Position numbers and translations under genes: made by a program
The notes under the pieces: generated by a model
Seen by the model: only the letters and a program-made list of their open reading frames with translations
What the model was told of the DNA's origin: nothing
Databases searched by the model: none
Assembly (NCBI GenBank): GCA_030754475.1
Contig: JASMAE010000090.1
Span: forward strand, 1 to 5,727
Source of the DNA: Rhodospirillales bacterium
GTDB taxonomy: Bacteria; Pseudomonadota; Alphaproteobacteria; Rhodospirillales; JASLLV01
Length of the DNA: 5,727 bases
Direction of reading: 5' to 3'
Shown: positions 1 through 5,224 of the stretch, piece after piece
Layout of the letters: every line of letters starts with the position of its first letter
Numbering within the stretch: position 1 is the stretch's first letter

Positions 1-41
1 AAGGGCGCGGCGATCGAAGACGGATTGCGTCGTTGCAGCAT
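1..41 (-). CDS. RidA/YjgF-family protein, N-terminus only (runs off left edge)
   Basis: Only the first 13 codons are inside the window; the gene continues beyond base 1. The ATG (41-39) follows a near-perfect ribosome binding site, AGAAGGAGG at 54-46, four bases upstream, which is strong evidence of a real start although the piece is so short. The translation, MLQRRNPSSIAAP, resembles from memory the N-terminus of many RidA/YjgF/L-PSP proteins, which begin with an N-P-x-S/T-I-A-A-P stretch before a Y-S-H segment. RidA-family proteins deaminate reactive enamine/imine intermediates released by PLP enzymes, and the gene directly upstream on the same strand is a PLP aminotransferase, which fits. 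The gap between them is 116 bases, so the genes may be co-transcribed but are not translationally coupled. The gene start is fairly certain; the family rests on a short motif plus context. Confidence 0.55.
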   Translation of the reverse strand, partial: MLQRRNPSSIAAP

Positions 42-45
42 GGAG

Positions 46-54
46 CCTCCTTCT
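46..54 (-). promoter_or_regulatory. Strong ribosome binding site of the left-edge gene
   Basis: On the minus strand the sequence reads AGAAGGAGG followed by CTCC and ATG. This nearly complete anti-16S match decides the start of the truncated RidA-like gene. The spacing of four bases is slightly short. Confidence 0.7.
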
Positions 55-82
55 GTCTGACTGACATGGTGGTCTGATTGAC
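55..82 (-). repeat. Pair of 11-bp direct repeats next to the ribosome binding site
   Basis: GTCTGACTGAC (55-65) and GTCTGATTGAC (72-82) differ at one base and start 17 bases apart. On the minus strand they read GTCARTCAGAC twice, and the second copy directly abuts the AGAAGGAGG ribosome binding site. The repeat is visible in the sequence. A role as operator or leader element for the left-edge gene is inference. The rest of the 42-157 gap holds only a short ACGGCGA tandem (94-107) and no clear terminator. Confidence 0.45.
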
Positions 83-157
83 GGGATCGAAGTACGGCGA
101 ACGGCGAACGGTGTCGGGTGACCTCTCCGCGACGCCGCTCAGGGATCCGTTGCGCAG

Positions 158-1504
158 CTACACGGCGGCGGCGTTCGAGGACGTGGCGTCTACGTGCTCG
201 TCCGCCAGATCGAGCGCGTTGTCGATGACGTCGAGCCCTTCTTGAAATTGCTCATCAGTGATGTTGAGCGCCGGTCCGAGCGAGATGTAGTTGCCCCAGA
301 GCGAGGTGTGCACCCCGCCGGCGCGGATGGCGGCACGAAGCGGCGCCAGGGGATCGTCGTCGCCGCGTGGGCCGAGGGCCTCGCGACTCGTGCGGTTGCG
401 CACCAGCTCGATGGTGCCCACGAGCCCGATGCTGCGTACGTCCCCCACCGACGGATGGCGCCTTTTCATGTCGGCGAACCGTTCGGCCAGCACGACGCCG
501 AGGCGGGCTGAGTTCTCGACCAGGCCCTCCTCGTGATACACGCCGAGGGTGGCGATCGCGGCGGCGCAGCCGAGCGCGTGGCCCGAATACGTCGAGCCCG
601 ACCACAGCGTATGCGTTTCCATGAATTCGGCGATCCTGTCCGAGACCACGACGCCGCCCAAGGGGACCGAGGCGTTGTTGACGCCCTTGGAGATGGTCAT
701 GATGTTCGGCACCACGCCGTAGTGGTCGACCGCGAACCACTTTCCGGTGCGGCCCCAGCCCATCAGGATCTCGTCGGCGATCAAGAGAATCCCGTATTTG
801 TCGCAGAGCGCGCGCAGGCGCGGCAGATAGTCGTCGGGCGGCACGGGAACGCCGAGATGGGTGCCGGTGATTGTCTCGACGACGATCGCCGCCACGAAAT
901 CGGGGTTCTCGAACTCGATCATTTCCTCGATCGCGCTCACGCACTCGCGATGGCAGGTCTCGGGCTCCTGGCCGAAGCTGCAGCGATAACAGTACGGTGG
1001 AAAGGCGTGCAGGACGCCGAGCATCGCCGGCTCCATGTGGGCGCGCCGGGCTTCGCCGGTGAGCGCGATGGCGGCGGAGCTGGCGCCGTGATAGGAGCGA
1101 TGACGGGCGATGACCTTGGGCCGGCCCGTGACCATCTTGGCGATCTTGACCGCATAGTCGTTGGATTCGGCGCCGCCGCAGGTGAAATAGGTCTTGTTCA
1201 GATCGCCCGGCGCGACTTCGGCGATCATGCGCGCGAGGCGCCCGCGCGGCTCGGTCGCAAAGCTCGGCGCGGCGTAACAGAGCCGGGCCGCCTGCTCCTT
1301 GATGGCGGCGACGATCTTGGGGTGCTGGTGGCCCGCGTTCACACACACGTGCTGGGCCGCGAAGTCGAGGTAACGGTTGCCGTCGGCGTCCCAGAAGTGG
1401 ACGCCCTCCATCCGCGTGACGGCGAGCGGCGAGACCTGCCCCTGCTTCGACCAGGGAAAGATCACGTACCGCTTGTTCTCGGCAGTAATGTCGTTGGTGT
1501 CCAC
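158..1504 (-). CDS. Class III PLP-dependent aminotransferase (omega-transaminase type)
   Basis: A 448-residue cytoplasmic enzyme of fold-type I, subgroup II (the acetylornithine, 4-aminobutyrate and omega-transaminase group), moving an amino group between an amine or amino acid and a keto acid through PLP. Visible signatures are the cofactor-phosphate loop CGGAESND (109-116), YHG (138-140), IADE with the pyridine-binding Asp at 244, the Schiff-base lysine K273 in TISKG, and TYSGH (305-309). Length is normal for the family. Two features stand out: a cysteine cluster C172-x2-C175-x8-C184-x3-C188, and a serine (S401) where many omega-transaminases have the arginine that binds the substrate carboxylate. 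The chosen start is GTG at 1504, five bases after AGAAGGA; an ATG at 1525 and a GTG at 1540 are in frame but have no ribosome binding site. The gene lies 88 bases downstream of the aldolase gene on the same strand and upstream of a RidA-like start. The family is certain; the substrate is unknown. Confidence 0.93.
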   Translation of the reverse strand: MDTNDITAENKRYVIFPWSKQGQVSPLAVTRMEGVHFWDADGNRYLDFAAQHVCVNAGHQHPKIVAAIKEQAARLCYAAPSFATEPRGRLARMIAEVAPGDLNKTYFTCGGAESNDYAVKIAKMVTGRPKVIARHRSYHGASSAAIALTGEARRAHMEPAMLGVLHAFPPYCYRCSFGQEPETCHRECVSAIEEMIEFENPDFVAAIVVETITGTHLGVPVPPDDYLPRLRALCDKYGILLIADEILMGWGRTGKWFAVDHYGVVPNIMTISKGVNNASVPLGGVVVSDRIAEFMETHTLWSGSTYSGHALGCAAAIATLGVYHEEGLVENSARLGVVLAERFADMKRRHPSVGDVRSIGLVGTIELVRNRTSREALGPRGDDDPLAPLRAAIRAGGVHTSLWGNYISLGPALNITDEQFQEGLDVIDNALDLADEHVDATSSNAAAV

Positions 1505-1509
1505 GGGCG

Positions 1510-1516
1510 TCCTTCT
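1510..1516 (-). promoter_or_regulatory. Ribosome binding site deciding the aminotransferase start
   Basis: On the minus strand AGAAGGA is followed by five bases and then GTG (1504). It lies inside the longer open frame that begins at 1540, so it argues for the GTG start at 1504 and a protein beginning MDTNDITAEN. Confidence 0.65.
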
Positions 1517-1592
1517 CTCTTCCATCACGGGCGCACGCACGGCTCGCGGGGCTGGGCCCGGTCCCGTGGGCGCGCCGCTCGGCCGATCCCGT

Positions 1593-2519
1593 CTATTGGG
1601 CGGCCACGGTCCGGGCCGCGAGCAGGTCGTGGCGCTCGAGGCCCACGCGCAACGCGGCGAGGTGGGGCTCGCCCAAGGGGCGGAGCGGTAGCCGGGGATC
1701 GCCCCCCGGCAGTCCGAGGATGTTCATCGCCGCCTTGGTTCCGCAATAAAGGTTCCGCCCGTCTCCGGTGATCAGCTCGGTCAGTGCCACCGCCTTCGCC
1801 TGAAATGCGCGGGCGCGCATCAGATCGCCGGTGCGGCAAGCGCCGAAGAACTCGGCGAACTCGCGCCCCCAGTAGTTGGGCATCGAGGCAACGGTTCCGA
1901 CGGCGCCCAGCTCGACCGCCGCGAGCCCGTACCTCGCCTGCTGGCCCGTGAAGACGCGGATGCGCTCGCCGGCCAGCGTCAGCATCCGATAGAAGGCCAC
2001 GAAGTCGTCGGTCGAATCCTTGATGGCAACGACGTTCGGCACGGCGGCAAGGCGCGCGACCAGCTCTGGCGTCAGCTCGTTCACCGCGTGTTGCGGCAAG
2101 TTGTAGAGCATGATGGGAATGGAGACCGCGTCCGAGACCGCCTGGTAGTGGGCGATGATGTCGTCGGTCGTGGGCTTGACGAAATAGGGCGGCACGATCA
2201 TGACGCCCGCGCAGCCCGCGTCCTTGGCGCCCTGGCTCAGCGCGATCACGTCCGCAGTCCGGATCGCGCCGGTGCCGGCGATCACGGGGACGCGGCCTTT
2301 GACCTCGTCGACGCAGACGCCGCAGAGCCAGATTCGCTCCTCGTTCGTCATGGCCCACGGCTCGCCCGTGCAGCCCGCGACGATCACGCCTTCCATCTTG
2401 TTCGCGATCGCGCCCGCGACGTTTTCGCGGAACTTATACTCGTTGATGGCGCCGTCGGCGTCGAACGGCGTGACCAGGGCCGGCCACGGGCCTTGCCAGT
2501 CGACGGATCGCTTGTCCAT
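1593..2519 (-). CDS. DapA/NanA-superfamily aldolase (dihydrodipicolinate synthase family), non-canonical active site
   Basis: A 308-residue cytoplasmic TIM-barrel class I aldolase. It opens with the barrel strand PWPALVTPFDADG (11-23) and has the GxTGE loop (49-53), the catalytic tyrosine Y139 in LYNLP and the Schiff-base lysine K167 in VAIKDS. The family joins or splits pyruvate or related keto acids; true DapA makes a lysine precursor. By-eye alignment to E. coli DapA gives Thr44 to C50, Tyr107 to F113 and Arg138 to H144. Two of the three residues of the DapA proton relay and the aspartate-semialdehyde carboxylate anchor are thus absent, so housekeeping DapA activity is unlikely. Lyases, hydratases or dehydratases for sugar acids or hydroxyproline-type substrates are alternatives. 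The start at 2519 follows GGGAGG by eight bases; an in-frame ATG at 2552 is less likely. It is the first gene of the minus-strand cluster with the aminotransferase. Confidence 0.92.
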   Translation of the reverse strand: MDKRSVDWQGPWPALVTPFDADGAINEYKFRENVAGAIANKMEGVIVAGCTGEPWAMTNEERIWLCGVCVDEVKGRVPVIAGTGAIRTADVIALSQGAKDAGCAGVMIVPPYFVKPTTDDIIAHYQAVSDAVSIPIMLYNLPQHAVNELTPELVARLAAVPNVVAIKDSTDDFVAFYRMLTLAGERIRVFTGQQARYGLAAVELGAVGTVASMPNYWGREFAEFFGACRTGDLMRARAFQAKAVALTELITGDGRNLYCGTKAAMNILGLPGGDPRLPLRPLGEPHLAALRVGLERHDLLAARTVAAQ

Positions 2520-2527
2520 TTCGGGGA

Positions 2528-2533
2528 CCTCCC
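2528..2533 (-). promoter_or_regulatory. Ribosome binding site deciding the aldolase start
   Basis: On the minus strand GGGAGG lies eight bases before ATG (2519). It sits downstream of the alternative ATG at 2552 and so favours the shorter protein. Upstream, TTGAAA on the minus strand with a poor CATGCT 17 bases later is the only promoter-like pair I see, and it is weak. Confidence 0.6.
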
Positions 2534-2666
2534 GATGTGTTCGCTCGGCCATTCGCCCGGCCGCGGGCCTGCCTTGCGCGCAGACGAGAGCATGGCAGCC
2601 GGGAGGGAAGTTTTCAACCCGCTACGATGCCGACTCGGGGGCTCAGAACAAGAGCGGCGGAGTGGA

Positions 2667-2683
2667 GCCGAAGACCCTTCGGC
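2667..2683 (-). terminator. Hairpin after the small secreted-protein gene, possible terminator
   Basis: On the minus strand GCCGAAG and CTTCGGC form a perfect 7-bp stem around a 3-base loop, starting 13 bases after the stop codon at 2697. There is no T-tract after it, so it is not a classic intrinsic terminator. It could be a 3'-end stabilising or pause hairpin separating this gene from the aldolase cluster downstream. The rest of 2520-2696 holds no other clear element. Confidence 0.4.
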
Positions 2684-2696
2684 GCGCGGTCCTTTG

Positions 2697-3050
2697 TCAG
2701 TAGAAGTTCTTGAGGCCGGGGACCCGGCATGCGCCGCGCGTATAGAGCTGACGGGTGCGACAATCGTTGCCCATGTCCACGATCAGGGCGCCCTTGCATG
2801 AGCCGAATTGAATCCAAGCGTCGAATCCGTCGCGGCGGGTATTGCCGTCACTGGTGTTGGGGCCAAGCTTTTGGAGGATGAAAATCTTGCTGATGTCAGC
2901 GCGCTCGACGCGCAGGCGGTCGATCTCGCGTTCGACGGCGGGCCGGCATGGGTGCTCGCCGGCGTCGGCGGCCGCCCCAAGGCCGACGACGAAGGCGAGG
3001 ACGAGGGCCGCGAGGGCGGGTCGATACCAGTGGAAGGCCGGACGGTCCAT
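2697..3050 (-). CDS. Small secreted protein of unknown function with four cysteines
   Basis: A 117-residue protein. A basic N-terminus and the hydrophobic run ALAALVLAFVVGLGAA (12-27) end at a typical signal-peptidase site (A-D-A before G31), so it is probably exported. The mature part, about 87 residues, has cysteines at 35, 85, 97 and 108, enough for two disulfides, with an early charged, probably helical stretch (38-54) and a C-terminal half holding an AWIQFGSCKGALIVDM segment and YTRGAC. I recall similar short exported proteins annotated only as hypothetical in Proteobacteria, but no function. The ATG at 3050 was chosen because it gives a compact signal peptide and has GGAAG just upstream, although only three bases away. 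In-frame ATGs at 3080 and 3122 would add a lysine/arginine-rich leader without a ribosome binding site. It is divergent from the glutathione transferase gene. Confidence 0.72.
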   Translation of the reverse strand: MDRPAFHWYRPALAALVLAFVVGLGAAADAGEHPCRPAVEREIDRLRVERADISKIFILQKLGPNTSDGNTRRDGFDAWIQFGSCKGALIVDMGNDCRTRQLYTRGACRVPGLKNFY

Positions 3051-3205
3051 TCGCTTCCGCTTTCGTTGGCCGGGGCACATGCGACTGGGATAGAAGTGGG
3101 GGCGGCGACAACTCCCGGCCACCCGGGCGGGCCGGTTGCGAAGGACCGGCGTCCGGGGTTCCGCGGCGCGGGGGCACTCGCGGCCATTTCGTGGGGGCGG
3201 TGAAC

Positions 3206-3910
3206 GTGGTTACGCTTTTCGGGCGCGCGAGTTCCGTCAACGTGCAACGCGTGATGTGGTGTTGCGCCGAAGTGGGCGTCGGGTGGGATCGCGTGGACGT
3301 GGGCGGCCCGTTCGGGGGCACGGCGACGCCCGCGTTTCTCGCCATGAACCCGAACGCCATGGTACCGGTGCTCCGCGATGGCGCACTCGTCGTCTGGGAG
3401 TCGAACAGCATCGTCCGCTACCTGGCCGAGGCGTACGGCGGTCCACGCTGGTATCCGGCGGACGTTCGCGTCCGGACGCTGGCCAACCAATGGATGGACT
3501 GGACGCTCGGCATCTTGAACCCGGTGCTCCGTACGGTCTACGTCGGTCTGGTCCAGACGCCGGCGCAGCGCCGCGAGCGGGTGGCGCGGTTGGTTGAACC
3601 GGGCGCGGCCGGCCGCGGGAGCAGCCCGCGGGCATCGCTCCGCCGGCCTTACGAGCTCCACCCGCACGCGGTGGCCTGGGCGCTCAAGCACGCGGGCGAG
3701 CTTTGGAACCGGCTGGATACGCACCTTGCCGACAATCGGTTCGTCGCCGGAGACGCCATCTCCATGGGCGACTTCGCGCCTGGTCCCTGGTACCACCGCT
3801 GGACCCAGGTGCCGGCGGAAAGGCCGCGTCTGCCGCACCTGGACGCCTGGTACGCGCGGCTCGCCGAGCGCCCCGCCTTTCGCGCGAACGTGATCAAGAT
3901 GCCGCTGTGA
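3206..3910 (+). CDS. Glutathione S-transferase family protein
   Basis: A 234-residue cytoplasmic protein. The thioredoxin-like N-terminal domain (about 1-80) shows LFGRASSVNVQRVMW (4-18), the cis-proline V53-P54 and the glutathione-contacting E65-S66 in WESNSIVRYL. The C-terminal helical domain ends with the N-capping box SMGD (186-189) and the typical PHLDAWYARLAERPAF run (210-225). The family conjugates glutathione to electrophiles or does glutathione-dependent reduction or isomerisation; the substrate cannot be told. Compared with the usual 200-210 residues it is long because of an Arg/Gly/Pro-rich insert at about 126-153, after the TPAQRRE segment. The start is uncertain: GTG at 3206 has GGGGG eight bases upstream, while GTG at 3200 is in frame but too close to it. 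The frame is open further upstream without family-like sequence. The 155-base divergent gap (3051-3205) shows only GC-rich inverted repeats and no convincing promoter. Confidence 0.88.
   Translation: MVTLFGRASSVNVQRVMWCCAEVGVGWDRVDVGGPFGGTATPAFLAMNPNAMVPVLRDGALVVWESNSIVRYLAEAYGGPRWYPADVRVRTLANQWMDWTLGILNPVLRTVYVGLVQTPAQRRERVARLVEPGAAGRGSSPRASLRRPYELHPHAVAWALKHAGELWNRLDTHLADNRFVAGDAISMGDFAPGPWYHRWTQVPAERPRLPHLDAWYARLAERPAFRANVIKMPL
3613..3631. repeat. Perfect inverted repeat inside the transferase insert
   Basis: CCGCGGG (3613-3619) and CCCGCGG (3625-3631) form a 7-bp stem around a 5-base loop, within the codons of the extra segment of the glutathione transferase and next to a GGCCGGCC run. 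It may mark how the insert arose, or be chance in GC-rich DNA. Confidence 0.35.
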
Positions 3911-4048
3911 GCGGGACCGGCGAAGGCCGCGGGCCGAAGGCGGCGACACGGCCACCGAGAACCTCGAAGATGCGGGTCCGGATCGGACGCGCGGGCGATG
4001 GCGCGCCAGCCGCAAACCGGTTCGTGGTCGGACGGGTTCCGCCGAACA

Positions 4049-4064
4049 CGTGAATCTGGTCTAT
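4049..4064 (+). promoter_or_regulatory. TGGTCTAY motif, copy 1 (upstream of deacetylase-like gene)
   Basis: CGTGAATCTGGTCTAT lies 90 bases before the ATG of the deacetylase-like gene. It matches the inverted copy at 5054-5069 at 14 of 16 positions, both differences being transitions, and shares the exact 11-mer ATCTGGTCTAT with 5109-5119. The repetition in non-coding DNA is seen; an operator role is inferred. The rest of 3911-4154 shows no clear terminator or promoter. Confidence 0.45.
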
Positions 4065-4123
4065 CCTAGTGAAGCAGCGCGGATTGGCGCGCCTGATCGC
4101 AACCGCATCGCGGTCCCAGTCAA

Positions 4124-4139
4124 CCGCGATCCGCTCTAT
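4124..4139 (+). promoter_or_regulatory. Degenerate copy of the motif next to the ribosome binding site
   Basis: This 16-mer matches the copy at 5104-5119 at 13 of 16 positions, sharing CGCGATC and TCTAT. It directly abuts the GGGGAG ribosome binding site (4140-4145) of the deacetylase-like gene, which sits nine bases before its ATG. It may be a second, weaker site of the same system; the match alone could be chance. Confidence 0.25.
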
Positions 4140-4154
4140 GGGGAGCGAGACGCG

Positions 4155-5021
4155 ATGCAACCGAAAGAGCGATTCGAATACTCGGCGATCGTCGACCGCA
4201 AACCGCTCAGGCTTCCCGGCGACGCCCGGGTGGTGGTCTCGACCGTGGTCAACGTGGAGAACTGGGATTTCAACGAGCGCATCCCGCGCCAAGTGATGAC
4301 CACGCCCGCAGGCGTGAGTGCGCTTCCCGATGTTCCCAACTGGGCCTGGCACGAATACGGCATGCGGGTCGGCTTTTGGCGCCTCAAGGCAGCGCTCGAG
4401 CGCTTCGACGTCCGCGTCACGACCTCGATCAACGCATCGGTCTGCCTGGAGTATCCGCGCATCGCCGAAGCGATCCGCGAGGCGGGATGGGAGTTCATGG
4501 GGCACGGATTCTCGCAAAGAGCGATGCATTCGCTCGACGACGAGCGCGCGGCGATCGTGAAATCGATCGAGACCATTCGCGATTTCACGGGCCGCGCGCC
4601 GCGCGGCTGGCTCGGTCCGGGCCTGACGGAAACCACCGAAACCCTGGACATCCTCGCCGAAGAGGGAATCGAATATATCTGCGACTGGGTTATGGACGAG
4701 CAGCCGTGCGTGATGAAGACGCGGGGAAATTCCATCGTCATGGTGCCCTATTCGGTCGAGCTCAACGACATCTCCATCATGATCATCCAGCACCACGAGG
4801 CGCGCGTGCTGTACGAGCGCACCATGGCCCAGTTCGAACGCCTCTATCGGGACGGCAAGGAATCGGCCCGCGTGCTCGCGATCTGCGTCCACCCCTACGT
4901 CAGCGGCGTGCCGCACCGAATCGAGGCATTCGAGCGGATCTACGAAGATCTGTCGCGGCGCCCGGGCGTGTTGTTCTGGACCAACGAGGAGATCCTGGAC
5001 TGGTACCGCGACGCCGGCTGA
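4155..5021 (+). CDS. Polysaccharide deacetylase (NodB/CE4-fold) family protein, PuuE-like, without canonical metal ligands
   Basis: A 288-residue protein with no signal peptide, so probably cytoplasmic. The NodB-like barrel is recognisable from EAGWEFMGHGFS (109-120), RGWLGPGLTET (150-160), DWVMDEQP (177-184), PYSVELND (198-205) and CVHPYVSG (244-251). This layout recalls the PuuE allantoinase/HpPgdA branch of the family, which acts on cyclic amides, ureides or acetylated sugars. Classical members hold a metal with D-x-D near strand 1 and H-x3-H. Here strand 1 reads STVVNVENW (29-37) with no aspartate, and H117-GFS is followed by Q121, so only one ligand of the usual set remains. PuuE allantoinases are reported to be cofactor-independent, which fits. 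The start at ATG 4155 follows GGGGAG; a GTG at 4050 in the same frame is unlikely because the added residues look unrelated to the family and overlap the motif copies. The substrate is unknown. Confidence 0.88.
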   Translation: MQPKERFEYSAIVDRKPLRLPGDARVVVSTVVNVENWDFNERIPRQVMTTPAGVSALPDVPNWAWHEYGMRVGFWRLKAALERFDVRVTTSINASVCLEYPRIAEAIREAGWEFMGHGFSQRAMHSLDDERAAIVKSIETIRDFTGRAPRGWLGPGLTETTETLDILAEEGIEYICDWVMDEQPCVMKTRGNSIVMVPYSVELNDISIMIIQHHEARVLYERTMAQFERLYRDGKESARVLAICVHPYVSGVPHRIEAFERIYEDLSRRPGVLFWTNEEILDWYRDAG

Positions 5022-5053
5022 CGACGCGGCCTCATCCGCTCGAACTCGATTGT

Positions 5054-5069
5054 GTAGACCAAATTCACG
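5054..5069 (-). promoter_or_regulatory. TGGTCTAY motif, copy 2 (inverted)
   Basis: On the minus strand this reads CGTGAATTTGGTCTAC, 14 of 16 identical to copy 1. It starts 32 bases after the stop of the deacetylase-like gene, inside the 203-base gap before the EF-hand gene. Its TAGACCA (5055-5061) forms an inverted repeat with TGGTCTA (5112-5118) of copy 3. Confidence 0.45.
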
Positions 5070-5077
5070 CGCCCGCT

Positions 5078-5112
5078 AGATCGCCACGGGCGATTCCGAT
5101 CGATCGCGATCT
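5078..5112. repeat. Inverted repeat AGATCGC / GCGATCT
   Basis: AGATCGC (5078-5084) and GCGATCT (5106-5112) are exact reverse complements 21 bases apart. The right arm lies in the perfect 10-bp palindrome GATCGCGATC (5102-5111) and overlaps copy 3 of the TGGTCTAY motif by sequence. The structure is visible; a protein-binding role is inference. Confidence 0.4.
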
Positions 5113-5119
5113 GGTCTAT
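5104..5119 (+). promoter_or_regulatory. TGGTCTAY motif, copy 3 (upstream of EF-hand gene)
   Basis: Its last 11 bases, ATCTGGTCTAT, are identical to the end of copy 1. It lies 105 bases before the ATG of the EF-hand gene, a distance close to the 90 bases of copy 1 from its own gene. With the inverted copy 2 it makes a paired-site arrangement typical of operators; no regulator gene is in the window. Confidence 0.45.
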
Positions 5120-5210
5120 GCGACGGAATCGTCCCTCCCGCCCCGTGTATGGAGATATGAGCGCCGTGCCGCCGTCTCCGGCGGTTCCGGCCACAGCGGA
5201 CGAATCAACC

Positions 5211-5216
5211 GAGGAG
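5211..5216 (+). promoter_or_regulatory. Ribosome binding site of the EF-hand gene
   Basis: GAGGAG lies eight bases before ATG (5225). It decides the start of the EF-hand protein against the much longer open frame that runs through from 4376, which is a shadow of the deacetylase-like gene. Confidence 0.75.
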
Positions 5217-5224
5217 TGCCATCC

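Noticed and set aside
94..111. ACGGCGA tandem repeat
   Set aside because: Only two and a half units of seven bases; too short to mean more than local slippage in GC-rich DNA.
533..1771. Long plus-strand open frame (412 codons) opposite the aminotransferase gene
   Set aside because: It mirrors the real gene, is rich in Arg, Gly, Asp and His with no recognisable domain, and lacks a ribosome binding site. Such antisense frames are common in GC-rich genes.
3115..3135. CCGGCC / GGCCGG inverted repeat in the divergent gap
   Set aside because: A 6-bp GC-only stem with a 9-base spacer is expected by chance at this composition.
2783..4015. Long minus-strand frame (410 codons) across the transferase and secreted-protein region
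   Set aside because: Its composition is low-complexity Arg/Pro/Ala, it overlaps two genes with family or signal-peptide support in other frames, and it shows no domain.
4050..4154. N-terminal extension of the deacetylase-like protein from GTG 4050
   Set aside because: The extra 35 residues do not look like the family, the region holds repeated non-coding motif copies, and GGGGAG before ATG 4155 gives a better start.
3894..4916. Minus-strand frame (340 codons) opposite the deacetylase-like gene
   Set aside because: It is antisense to a gene with clear family motifs; its His/Asp/Arg-rich translation is typical of a shadow frame.
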